Assembly: GCA_026391195.1 (NCBI GenBank)
Contig: JAPLEI010000044.1
Coordinates: 1-39,252, forward strand
Direction: 5' to 3'
DNA length: 39,252 nucleotides
Source: Bacteroidota bacterium
Lineage (GTDB): Bacteria > Bacteroidota > Bacteroidia > Chitinophagales > Chitinophagaceae
The notes under the pieces: generated by a model
Seen by the model: the letters and a program-made list of their open reading frames with translations, nothing else
Told to the model about the DNA's origin: nothing
The model's database searches: none
Shown here: piece by piece, positions 6,697-15,200 of the stretch
How positions within the stretch are numbered: position 1 is the stretch's first letter
Layout: each line of letters starts with the position of its first letter
Program-made: the position numbers and the translations under genes

Positions 6697-8919
6697 ATGA
6701 AAAAGGTAATCAACATTAATTTTCAGGGTCGGGTGATTCCCATTGAAGAGTCCGCTTTTGAGATGCTGAAAGTATATACCGACAGCTTGCGCCGCTGCTT
6801 TGCCAACGAAGAGGGCCGCGATGAAATTATCAATGATATTGAAAGCCGTATCGCCGAATTATTCGGAGAAGCGCTAAAAAAAGGCAGCGTATGTATCACC
6901 GACAGTCAGGTGAATACCATAATAGATAATATGGGCCGCCCCGAAGAACTGAACCAGGATGAACCTGGATTGAATACGGGGGCAACTTCTCAAAATCAGT
7001 CTGCAACCGCAGATAGCACCCAATCCATTCCCTCACACCGTGACAAATTATTCCGCGACAACAACGATAAAATGTTAGGCGGGGTTTGCGGAGGATTGGC
7101 TCATTACTTTAAGGTAGATCCTGCCATCATTCGCGTTGCCTTTGCACTGGCAACTATTGGATGGGGAAGTGGAGTTATATTGTATATATTATTGTGGATT
7201 ATTTTGCCCGCCCGCACTGTAACAGGGGTTTCCTCTACCAAACGTCTGTTCAGAAACCCCGACGAAAAAGTAATTGCTGGGGTGGCCAGCGGAATCGCCA
7301 GCTATTTTGATATCGCCATTTGGATTCCCCGGTTAATTTTTGCAATGCCACTGGTAACAGGCATCCTCAGTTCATTTTTTAATAATTATTTCCATTGGTT
7401 TTATAACCACGAATCCTTCTCTAATATTGTATTCTCTTCCTTTGGTGGAACCCTGCTGGTAATTTATGCAGTATTATGGGCCATTATTCCTGAAGCAAAA
7501 ACAGCCACTGAAAAACTGGAAATGCGCGGCGAAAAAGTAGACCTGAACAGCATTAAAAATACCATACAGGAAGATCTACAGGGATTTAAAGCCCGCGCAG
7601 AAAAGTGGGGGAAAGATGTTTCTGAAAAAGCACAACAAATGGGGGAAGACGTGAGCAAAACCGTAAAAGATACCTCTGCCCATGTTGTAAATGAAGCTCG
7701 TCCAATTGCTCAATCGGGTATCTCAAGATTGGCAACTGCCATCGGCATATTGTTCAAAGCATTCTTTATGTTTATTGGCGGTGTGATAGCCCTAGCCTTA
7801 TTGGCAGCACTCGTAGGCATCCTGTTTGCAGGGGCTACGGTTTTCCCAATCAAAGATTTTTTATTGGATAGTTTTTCTCAACAAGTATTGGCCTGGTTAT
7901 TCTTATTATTCTTTTTGGGGGTTCCGGTTATTGCACTTATTACCGGACTCATCCGCCGCCTCATGGGAGTAAAATCGGGCAATAAATACCTCGGATATAC
8001 TTTTGCAGGATTGTGGGTGATTGGCCTGGCAAGTGGAATTATCTTAGTAGCGGGCATTGCCAAACATTTTGAAGTAAAAGCCCGTGAGAAACAGGAATAC
8101 ACCCTCCAACAGCCCAATGCTGGAAAGCTGCTGGTGAAGGTTGCTGATTCAGAAATAACTTCTACCGTAAGCATCAATAGCATTAAGGTTTCGGGTTTGT
8201 TAAGGGTAGATGGAGATAGCCTGCAACTCAGCAATATCCGTGTGCATATTGAAAAAAGTGCGGATTCATTATTTCATATGTCTGGCACACGCCTAAGTAA
8301 TGGGAAAGACGGAGCAGAAGCCCGCACTAACTTAGTGAATATACAGTATGGCTTTACACAGCAGGATTCAGTGATTCAACTGAACCGTGGCTTGCACTTG
8401 CCTCCCAATGCAAAGTTTCGCAATCAGCAAATGGTTGTTACCATTCAGGTGCCTGTTGGTAAAAAAATACAAATCGACCGATCCGTAAGAAGCCGTTTCT
8501 TCTTTATCAATATTGCTGAAAATGAAGACGGGGATGATTGGTCTGATTTTGATTCGCAAAGTAATTGGAGAACTGGGGTTGAATATGAAATGACGCAAGA
8601 AGGCTTGAAAAGAACCGGCAATACAAGCAATCTGAAAAGTTGGGATGGTGATAAGGAAGAGGAAACCAGTCCCATGCAAGATTATCGAAAAAGCCGCCGA
8701 CAATTAGAGAAAGAACTGGAAAAGAAGAACCACGAATTAGACGAAATCAAAAAAGAATTGGAAAAGCCGGCAGAGCCCAAAAAAGTGGCCCTTCAAACTG
8801 TGCCATCCGATAAAAAAGGCGTTTTTTACTGGTTACAATCTGCCAATAGCAGATCGGCAGTAATTAGAGAAGATAAAATTGCCGCTGCCGCGTATATTTT
8901 CTATCATAAACTGATTTGA
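6697..8919 (+). CDS. Two-PspC-domain envelope-stress membrane protein
   Basis: A 740-aa protein. Residues 1-85 form a soluble N-terminal region common to Bacteroidota PspC proteins (VININFQGRVIPIEESAFEML). Two PspC domains follow at about 114-173 (LFRDNNDKMLGGVCGGLAHYF) and 181-267 (LFRNPDEKVIAGVASGIASYF), each ending in membrane helices. Further hydrophobic segments lie around 345-385, 395-420 and 432-455. After them comes a large extracytoplasmic-looking region and a charged coiled coil near 665-705 (RRQLEKELEKKNHELDEIKKELEK). PspC proteins act in phage-shock/membrane-integrity responses. Co-transcription with a PadR regulator suggests inducible envelope homeostasis. The operon ends in the strong terminator at 8941. 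Confidence 0.9.
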   Translation: MKKVININFQGRVIPIEESAFEMLKVYTDSLRRCFANEEGRDEIINDIESRIAELFGEALKKGSVCITDSQVNTIIDNMGRPEELNQDEPGLNTGATSQNQSATADSTQSIPSHRDKLFRDNNDKMLGGVCGGLAHYFKVDPAIIRVAFALATIGWGSGVILYILLWIILPARTVTGVSSTKRLFRNPDEKVIAGVASGIASYFDIAIWIPRLIFAMPLVTGILSSFFNNYFHWFYNHESFSNIVFSSFGGTLLVIYAVLWAIIPEAKTATEKLEMRGEKVDLNSIKNTIQEDLQGFKARAEKWGKDVSEKAQQMGEDVSKTVKDTSAHVVNEARPIAQSGISRLATAIGILFKAFFMFIGGVIALALLAALVGILFAGATVFPIKDFLLDSFSQQVLAWLFLLFFLGVPVIALITGLIRRLMGVKSGNKYLGYTFAGLWVIGLASGIILVAGIAKHFEVKAREKQEYTLQQPNAGKLLVKVADSEITSTVSINSIKVSGLLRVDGDSLQLSNIRVHIEKSADSLFHMSGTRLSNGKDGAEARTNLVNIQYGFTQQDSVIQLNRGLHLPPNAKFRNQQMVVTIQVPVGKKIQIDRSVRSRFFFINIAENEDGDDWSDFDSQSNWRTGVEYEMTQEGLKRTGNTSNLKSWDGDKEEETSPMQDYRKSRRQLEKELEKKNHELDEIKKELEKPAEPKKVALQTVPSDKKGVFYWLQSANSRSAVIREDKIAAAAYIFYHKLI

Positions 8920-8940
8920 TGTGGGTTATTGTGGAAGGTT

Positions 8941-8979
8941 AGACTGTTCGCCTCTGGCGGACAGTCTTTTTTATTTTTA
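8941..8979 (+). terminator. Rho-independent terminator after the PspC operon
   Basis: A 12-bp stem (8941-8952 with 8956-8967, one T-G pair) closes a 3-nt TCT loop and runs into TTTTTTATTTTT. This is the clearest intrinsic terminator in the window and ends the PadR-PspC operon before the gcvT promoter. Confidence 0.92.
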
Positions 8980-8996
8980 CAACCCCCGGCTTCACC

Positions 8997-9004
8997 TATT
9001 TTTG
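8997..9004 (+). promoter_or_regulatory. -7 promoter element of gcvT
   Basis: TATTTTTG matches TAnnTTTG exactly and lies 19 nt before the gcvT ATG, directly after the upstream terminator. No clear -33 TTG is present. Confidence 0.5.
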
Positions 9005-9023
9005 CAACTCAAAAACTACCCGG

Positions 9024-10109
9024 ATGAAAAATACCCCCTTTACACATTTACACATTGGCTTAGGCGCTAAAATGGCCGAATTTGCTGGCTATAACATGCC
9101 CATTAGTTACACCGGCATCAATGATGAACACCATGCGGTACGAAATCAAGTGGGTGTATTTGATGTGAGCCATATGGGTGAATTTATACTGAAAGGGGCG
9201 GATGCGCTGGATTTGATTCAACGCGTTACTTCTAATGATGCCGCCCGTTTGGTGGAAGGGCAGGCCCAATACAGCTGTTTTACCAACGAGCAGGGAGGAA
9301 TTGTAGATGATTTAATTGTGTATTGCTTAACCCCCAATCAATCGTACATGCTGGTGGTGAATGCTTCTAACATAGAAAAAGACTGGAATTGGGTGAGTAA
9401 GCACAATACCAAAGGGGTTGAAATGCACAACATCAGCGAGAAAACCTGTTTGCTGGCTATTCAGGGTCCGGAAGCCAATAAAATTGTACAGCAGCTGACC
9501 GATACGGACATTATGAATTTGAAGTACTACACTTTTGTACGCGGAAAAGTAGCCGGCGTAGAAAATGTAATTATCAGTGCTACCGGATACACCGGAGCCG
9601 GCGGCGTAGAAATTTATTTCGAAGATCAGGGCGATGCGGCCGTTATCATTTGGCATGCATTGATGGAGGCAGGAAAATCGAACGGAATTAAACCTATTGG
9701 CTTAGGCGCCAGGGATACCCTACGATTAGAGATGGGCTATTGTTTATATGGCAACGACATCAACGATACCACTACGCCGCTGGAAGCGGGCTTGGGATGG
9801 ATTACCAAATTTACCAAACCATTTACTGCCCACGAAATACTGGCAGCTCAAAAAGCCGCCGGGATTACCAAAAAGTTGGTAGGATTTGAAATGATTGACC
9901 GGGGTATTCCGCGTCATGATTATGAAATACTGGATGCTTCCGGTGAAAAAATTGGTGTTGTAACCAGTGGTACCCAATCTCCCACGCTAGGAAAGGCTAT
10001 TGGCATGGGCTATGTGGCCAGCTCCCATGCATCGGAGGGAACGGAGATTTTTATTTCCATTCGGCAAACCCCTATAAAAGCGCGGGTAGTAAAGCCTCCT
10101 TTTCATTAA
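9024..10109 (+). CDS. gcvT: Aminomethyltransferase, glycine cleavage system T protein
   Basis: GcvT moves the aminomethyl group from lipoylated H protein to tetrahydrofolate, giving methylene-THF and ammonia. The 361-aa length is standard. Visible family signatures include [32 protein letters not shown], the folate-binding Asp in [10 protein letters not shown] (about residues 95-96), [33 protein letters not shown] and the C-terminal GYVAS. The other gcv genes are not in the window, which is usual in this phylum. It is monocistronic: its own -7 element lies upstream and the next gene is convergent, 9 nt away. Confidence 0.95.
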   Translation: MKNTPFTHLHIGLGAKMAEFAGYNMPISYTGINDEHHAVRNQVGVFDVSHMGEFILKGADALDLIQRVTSNDAARLVEGQAQYSCFTNEQGGIVDDLIVYCLTPNQSYMLVVNASNIEKDWNWVSKHNTKGVEMHNISEKTCLLAIQGPEANKIVQQLTDTDIMNLKYYTFVRGKVAGVENVIISATGYTGAGGVEIYFEDQGDAAVIIWHALMEAGKSNGIKPIGLGARDTLRLEMGYCLYGNDINDTTTPLEAGLGWITKFTKPFTAHEILAAQKAAGITKKLVGFEMIDRGIPRHDYEILDASGEKIGVVTSGTQSPTLGKAIGMGYVASSHASEGTEIFISIRQTPIKARVVKPPFH

Positions 10110-10118
10110 TCAGCCTGC

Positions 10119-10514
10119 TTATCGGATAAGTGCCGGATATTTTTCGGCCGACGGCTGTTTTTTTACAATCAGTACCCGCTCTTTATCGAGCAGTAAATAA
10201 CCGTATTCGTAACAGAAATAGTACAATTGTCCATTTCGGTTGGTATAGGTATGGGTAAAGTACTGAAAACGAAATCCCATACTGAATAAGCGATATTGCG
10301 GTGCCCGGGCCATGAAGCGATGATTCAATAAAAGCCGCTCTAATATTTTTCTGTTTTTTCGTAAATTCTGGTTGATGTTGCGCACATATTCGTGGGTTTC
10401 GCAGTATTGTTGGTTATTGAAAACATTGCGACAATATTCGTCACAATACTTTTTATCTGCCCTGCCCCGAACCTCTCCTCCGCAGGCAGGGCATTTTTTT
10501 GTTGATTCCGACAT
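10119..10514 (-). CDS. Zinc-ribbon protein of unknown function
   Basis: A 131-aa basic protein. Residues 8-28 form a four-cysteine zinc ribbon (Cys8, Cys11, Cys24, Cys28; CPAC...KKYCDEYCRN), the type annotated as DUF2116-like Zn-ribbon in Bacteroidota. The rest is rich in Tyr, Phe and Arg (MGFRFQYFTHTYTNRNGQLYYFCYEYGYLLL) and has no recognisable catalytic motif, membrane helix or signal peptide. It is probably a small cytoplasmic protein, possibly binding nucleic acid given its basic composition. It is divergent from the ssb gene across a 190-230 bp region with repeats. Role not known. Confidence 0.75.
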   Translation of the reverse strand: MSESTKKCPACGGEVRGRADKKYCDEYCRNVFNNQQYCETHEYVRNINQNLRKNRKILERLLLNHRFMARAPQYRLFSMGFRFQYFTHTYTNRNGQLYYFCYEYGYLLLDKERVLIVKKQPSAEKYPALIR

Positions 10515-10626
10515 GGGAAATATTCATTTGATGCGACTGCTAAAATAACCGTCGTTACAGGCTTCCCATACCGTATTTATACCTGTGATTTTCATCTTTT
10601 AGAACCAGTGCTTTCACCCAAAAAAC

Positions 10627-10670
10627 GTTTTTAAGCGCTTATAAACGGATATAAGCGTTTATAATTCGCA
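10627..10670. repeat. Array of TAAGCG half-sites upstream of ssb
   Basis: From 10627 to 10648 an almost perfect palindrome (20 of 22 bases symmetrical) is centred on AAGCGCTT. TTATAAACG (10640-10648) and CGTTTATAA (10657-10665) form a perfect 9-bp inverted repeat with an 8-nt spacer. AAGCGCTTATAA (10634-10645) recurs as AAGCGTTTATAA (10654-10665), 20 bp later on the same face of the helix. The core TAAGCG occurs at 10633, inverted at 10637, and at 10653. This looks like a set of protein-binding sites in the ssb/zinc-ribbon divergent region. Confidence 0.65.
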
Positions 10671-10744
10671 TATTGGTATCCGCCCGCTTCATATTTGTTG
10701 GGTAAATGCAGCCAATGCTGCAATCATTCATTAAACCTATTTAT

Positions 10745-11083
10745 ATGAATCAGGTAAAAAACAAAGTACAGTTGATTGGTCATCTGGGTCAGGATCCAGA
10801 CATTAAAACCTTTGAAAACGACAAAAAAGTAGCCAATATGAGTTTGGCAACCAGCGAGCAGTACAAAAATGCGCAGGGGGAGAAAGTAACTGAAACGCAA
10901 TGGCATTCGGTGGTGGCCTGGGGTAAATTGGCGGAGATAGCCGAGAAGTACCTGGTAAAAGGCACCGAAGTGGTGGTAGAGGGTAAATTGGTAAATAAAA
11001 ACTATACCGACAAACAAGGGATCAAACGATATGTAACCGAAGTACAGGCCAACGAGTTGCTGATACTTACTAAAAACAAGTAA
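10745..11083 (+). CDS. ssb: Short single-stranded DNA-binding protein
   Basis: A 112-aa OB-fold SSB, starting at the ATG at 10745 (MNQVKNKVQLIGHLGQDPDIK). The open frame runs 13 codons further up, but those residues are not SSB-like. The core is complete (FENDKKVANMSLATSEQYKN, ETQWHSVVAWGKLAEIAEKYLVKGTEVVVEGKL, YVTEVQANELLIL). The protein ends at TKNK immediately after the OB fold. It therefore lacks the flexible linker and acidic tip (DDDIPF-like) with which replication SSBs recruit partner proteins. Such short SSBs are common second copies in Bacteroidota. An unusual repeat array stands upstream. Confidence 0.92.
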   Translation: MNQVKNKVQLIGHLGQDPDIKTFENDKKVANMSLATSEQYKNAQGEKVTETQWHSVVAWGKLAEIAEKYLVKGTEVVVEGKLVNKNYTDKQGIKRYVTEVQANELLILTKNK

Positions 11084-11171
11084 AAAAAGCCGTGAAGTGT
11101 CCGGAGCAAGCAAACAGCAACCGGATCGGGAAGGGTAGGGTAACCTGTTATGCTGTTAATCGGATGGTTAG

Positions 11172-11179
11172 TATCTTTG
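11172..11179 (+). promoter_or_regulatory. -7 element of comB, placed for a leaderless transcript
   Basis: TATCTTTG is a perfect TAnnTTTG, ending only 4 nt before the comB ATG at 11184. In this promoter class transcription starts a few bases after the element, so the mRNA would begin at or next to the start codon. Confidence 0.55.
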
Positions 11180-11183
11180 CTGC

Positions 11184-11912
11184 ATGTTATCCCAACCTCC
11201 TGCCCTTCACACGGTTTTATCGCCCCGTTTGTTGGATTTGTACGATTTGAGCGGAACCATCGTAGTAATTATAGATGTATTCAGAGCTACTTCTACCATT
11301 GCCACCGCCTTGCACAATGGTGCCAGCCGTGTGATACCGGTAGATTCGGTGGAGCAATGTATTCGTATTGGCAACGATACGGGTGGCATAACTGCTGGGG
11401 AGCGGGATGGAAAAGTAATCCCTGGATTGTCGTATGGCAATTCTCCAGCTGAATATCCGCGTTCGTTTATTGAAAACAAAACCCTGGTATTAACCACCAC
11501 CAACGGAACCCGGTTGTTGCACAAAGCTTTGCAAAACGGGGCTGCGGATGTAATCACAGGGTCATTCCCTAATCTATCCGCTGTTTGCGACTATCTGCTG
11601 CAGCAAAAAATGCCGGTAGTACTGGGTTGTTCGGCCTGGAAAGACCGCGTTAATATTGAAGATGCCCTGTTTGCCGGAGCCGTTATCAGCCAGATAAAAG
11701 AACATTTTACCATCCACTGCGACAGCAGCTTGATGGCCGAAAATTTATATACCCAGCACCGCAATCAGTTGCCCAATTTTATTCGGTTAACTACCCACTG
11801 GCACCGACTCGCCGCATATGGGTTGGAAAAAGATTTATTGTATTGTGTAACCCCCGATGTTGCCAATGTATTACCCCGATATATCAATGGGGACTTGCTG
11901 GTAAGCGAATAG
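11184..11912 (+). CDS. comB: ComB-type 2-phosphosulfolactate phosphatase family protein
   Basis: A 242-aa member of the ComB family (PF04029), which in methanogens dephosphorylates 2-phosphosulfolactate in coenzyme M synthesis. Family marks are IVVIIDVFRATSTIATAL (residues 26-43), AGERDGKVIPGLSYGNSP, LVLTTTNGTR and VVLGCSAWKDRVNIEDALFAG. Bacteroidota do not make coenzyme M in any pathway known to me. Here the enzyme may serve sulfolactate/cysteate metabolism or another phosphatase role; this is inference. No gene of that kind is adjacent. No alternative ATG lies near the start, and the sequence matches homologues from about residue 8. The -7 element is extremely close to the ATG. Confidence 0.85.
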   Translation: MLSQPPALHTVLSPRLLDLYDLSGTIVVIIDVFRATSTIATALHNGASRVIPVDSVEQCIRIGNDTGGITAGERDGKVIPGLSYGNSPAEYPRSFIENKTLVLTTTNGTRLLHKALQNGAADVITGSFPNLSAVCDYLLQQKMPVVLGCSAWKDRVNIEDALFAGAVISQIKEHFTIHCDSSLMAENLYTQHRNQLPNFIRLTTHWHRLAAYGLEKDLLYCVTPDVANVLPRYINGDLLVSE

Positions 11913-12029
11913 GCAACTATTATAACCTTTAGTTCTTATCGAGAGGGAATTTCAGCCCTTACTGCCGTTACTGCTGCCAATCGTAAGCTAATAAGTTGTT
12001 TTTTGTTTTGGAGCGCTCGTTTAAAAACG

Positions 12030-12070
12030 AACCCCCTAATCGGTTCATCTGAAGTGGCCGATAGGGGTTT
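12030..12070 (+). terminator. Probable stem-loop terminator after comB
   Basis: CCCCTA (12033-12038) pairs with TAGGGG (12062-12067), and TCGG (12040-12043) with CCGA (12058-12061). A12039 is bulged and the loop is 14 nt. The right arm runs into TTTTCC. The T-run is short, so termination may be weak. Confidence 0.55.
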
Positions 12071-12122
12071 TCCACAACTTGTTAATGTTCCGGTTAATTA
12101 TACCCGAAATGAACAGTTTGGA

Positions 12123-12154
12123 TTGGGAAAGCCCCCTGCTTTTCGTTACTTTTG
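12123..12154 (+). promoter_or_regulatory. Promoter of the SNF2 ATPase gene
   Basis: A TTG at 12123-12125, a spacer of 21 nt and TACTTTTG (TAnnTTTG) at 12147-12154 give a complete Bacteroidota-type promoter. The gene's ATG follows 69 nt later. Confidence 0.6.
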
Positions 12155-12223
12155 CGACTTGCCCTTTTTTGAAAAAACAGGCAGGGGCCTGTTTTACGGG
12201 ATAGAGCGAAATGAAAGGATTTT

Positions 12224-15200
12224 ATGGCGTTACCCTATCTGATTAAGCATATACACAACAACGGAACCGATGAAGTGATTCGCAGAGGAAAGCGAATACA
12301 TAGTATGGGAAATGTTGAGCTGGTTGAATTCGACGAACTGATGGGTAATATAGTAATGCGGGTAAAAGATGACGGATACGCAACTTACTATAAGATTCAT
12401 ATCAATCGATATAAGGATCCCAAAACTATCAACCTAAGGTGCACTTGCCCTTATAACTTATCTGAAATTTGCCGACACAAAGCCGGGGCACTTTTTCAAT
12501 TGCAAGATCTGCTGGATAAAAATATGCTCGGCAACAAAGAGCTGGAGTACGATCAACGACATACAGTTGTTAAGATGAAGCAGCTGGAGCTGAAATTGAT
12601 TCGCATGCTTTCTTCCCGGGATAATTTTGAAGCTGCAGAAAATTTTTTACGCAGCAGTCGTGCCCCAATATTAGAAGCAAAAGATGAGTGTGTAATTGCA
12701 TCGGTTGACTGGGAGGGAAAAACTTTTCGGGTAATTATCCGGAAAAACGAGGAACGGAATTTTGACACCAGTTGCCAATGTGAATCGGAAAAAGAACATC
12801 CTTTATGCATTCATAAAGACATTGTTTTTTTACAACTCTTGCGCAATTTTGGGGCAGGATATTTTGATACCATCCGAAATCTTGATAAAGAAAAAAATAA
12901 ATTGTTATCACTCTACGGATACTCGCTGAGCGATGACTTAGCCGGGAAATTCGAATTTACGTATACCGATGGTAAGCCGTATTTGCGGGTGCTGGATACT
13001 TCTATAAAACGCGTAGCCCAGGTTATGCCGGCAGCATCGGTGCAGGAAAGCAGGTCGCTGCCAGCTGCGGAGGCCGAGCGCTGGGAACAAGCAGCCACGC
13101 AGCCAACAACTGTTTCGGCTCAGCAGCTGGGTGTAGTATTGGCAATGGAAGGAGAGCCTTACCAGCCCTTACAATTTATAGCTATTCAGGGAGAGCCGGA
13201 TGAAACTCAAACCAAGTACATATCAAAAGTTACCCGGCTGGATATCAGCAAATACATTAACCAAGATGTTTTTAGCGATGATGATAAAGCTACCTTGGAA
13301 TTGCTGAGAAAACTACAGCCTTCGGAAGTAAGCAAATTCTTAGATAAGAATTCCCCTTTTTCAGGCATCTGGGAAAATATTATTCATCAACATGAAGATG
13401 GATTACCAGATGAAACCAAAAGTTTGGTGATAGAATATCTGTTCCCCCGCATTCGGAAGCTTTTCGGACAGATGAATCAAAGTGCCTTCTTTTTTTACCT
13501 CACCAAGGGCAAAACTTTTACTACTGCTCAGTTGAAAAAGGCCGAACCTATTGACGAGCCCCTCGTACCTGAATTTATGGTTAACTATACCAACGGTCAG
13601 TATGAAGTTAGCTGCAGCGTGGTAACGCCGGAAGGGGTATTTAGCATTGCAGACAATGCTTTAGACACCCCGCTCTTATTTGCCAGGGAAAATCGGTTTT
13701 ATCAATGGCAGAAAAAAGAAGACATCCTGCATCTGATTAAATTTTTGCCTTCTGGAACAGTGGTAATACCTGCTGCCAGTTGGTCGGATGCATTAAAAGA
13801 TTTTGTTTTACCCCTCTCGAGAGAATACCGTGTGCAGTTTAATAATGTGCTGAAAGAGGAAGTGAAAGATGAGAAGCCGGAGATGAAGGTATTGTTGCGG
13901 GAAAGAAACGACAACCTCTTATTTGTTCCGGTATTCAGTTATCGGGGGCACGAGGTTAAAGCAGGCGATAAGCCCCAGGTGTATATACCCGCGGCAGACC
14001 GATTATTAATCATCAAAAGAAATCTACCGGCTGAGGAAGCCCTTTTGGCCAAATTACGCTCGCTGCATTCCGGATTTGCAGAAGTGGACGGAGGAATTCT
14101 GGCACTAAAAGGCGCCGAAGTGCTCAAGAATAATTGGTTTTTCTTGTTTGTGGATGCCGTTAAGGAACAGCATATTCCGGTATATGGATTTGAGGCCCTG
14201 AAAAATTTTCGATTCAATACCGCAAAGCCTTCAACCAAAATTCATATCAGCAGCAATACCGATTGGTTTGATGCAAAAGTGGAAATCAGTTTTGGGAATC
14301 AGAAAATAACGGTAGATGATGTAAAAAAAGCCCTGGCAAATAAACAGCAGTTTGTTCAATTGCAGGATGGTTCGCTCGGGATTTTGCCCGAAGAATGGTT
14401 AAAAAAATATGCGTTGCTGTTCCGAGTAGGAGATGGGAAAGCCGGTAACATGAAGTTGAGCAAGTATCATTTTAGTGTGATTGAAGAACTCTATCTGCAG
14501 CGCGATGAAGAAGAATTGTTTTTTCAACTAGAAGAAAAATATGAACGACTGCGGGAGAATCATTCTATCAAACCCATTCCCGCTCCGGCGCACTTAAAAG
14601 AGATATTACGGCCCTATCAGGAAAGTGGCTTCCAGTGGTTAAACTATTTGCGCGAAGTTAAGTGGGGCGGTATATTGGCCGATGATATGGGATTGGGAAA
14701 AACACTACAGGCCCTCAGTTTCTTACACCAACTAAAACAAGAGAACGGCACTTTAAAAGCTATGGTGGTTTGTCCCACTACCCTCTTATTCAACTGGCAA
14801 AATGAAATCACCAAGTTTACGCCTGGATTAACTTTTTATATTCACCACGGCGGTACCCGAAACCGGGATAGTTTGGTGAATGATAAAATTGATGTAATTA
14901 TCACAACCTATGGAACCCTGCGCAGCGATATTCGTCAGCTGGTGGAAATTGCGTTCGATTATGTGATATTGGATGAAAGTCAGGCAATTAAAAATCCTTC
15001 CAGTAAAGTTACCCGTGCAGCTGGATTGCTCAAAGCTACCAACCGATTGTGCTTGAGCGGAACGCCCCTTCAGAATAATACATTCGACATTTACGCACAA
15101 ATGAATTTTCTGAATCCCGGGATGTTGGGTTCGATTGAATTTTTTAAGCAGGAGTTTTCCGTGCCTATCGATAAGTTTGGCGAAAAAGAGCAGAAAGACC

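Larger units (their letters stand above)
11913..12223 (+). other. 311-bp intergenic region between comB and the SNF2 gene
   Basis: It contains a bulged stem-loop at 12030-12070 that probably ends the comB transcript, and a candidate promoter (TTG at 12123-12125, 21-nt spacer, TACTTTTG at 12147-12154) for the SNF2 gene. A 79-codon frame at 12003-12242 crosses both structures and reads into the SNF2 gene out of frame, so I do not call it a gene. Confidence 0.65.

Noticed and set aside
10706..10744. Longer SSB starting at 10706
   Set aside because: The 13 extra residues (MQPMLQSFIKPIY) precede the conserved SSB start MNQVKNKVQLIG and are not family-like.
11207..11557. 116-codon frame antisense to comB
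   Set aside because: It is a shadow of a well-supported gene on the other strand, as are the other long antisense frames within argG, nadB, gcvT and the SNF2 gene.
12003..12242. 79-codon frame upstream of the SNF2 gene
   Set aside because: It crosses a terminator-like stem-loop and the promoter, overlaps the next gene out of frame, and has no recognisable composition or motif.
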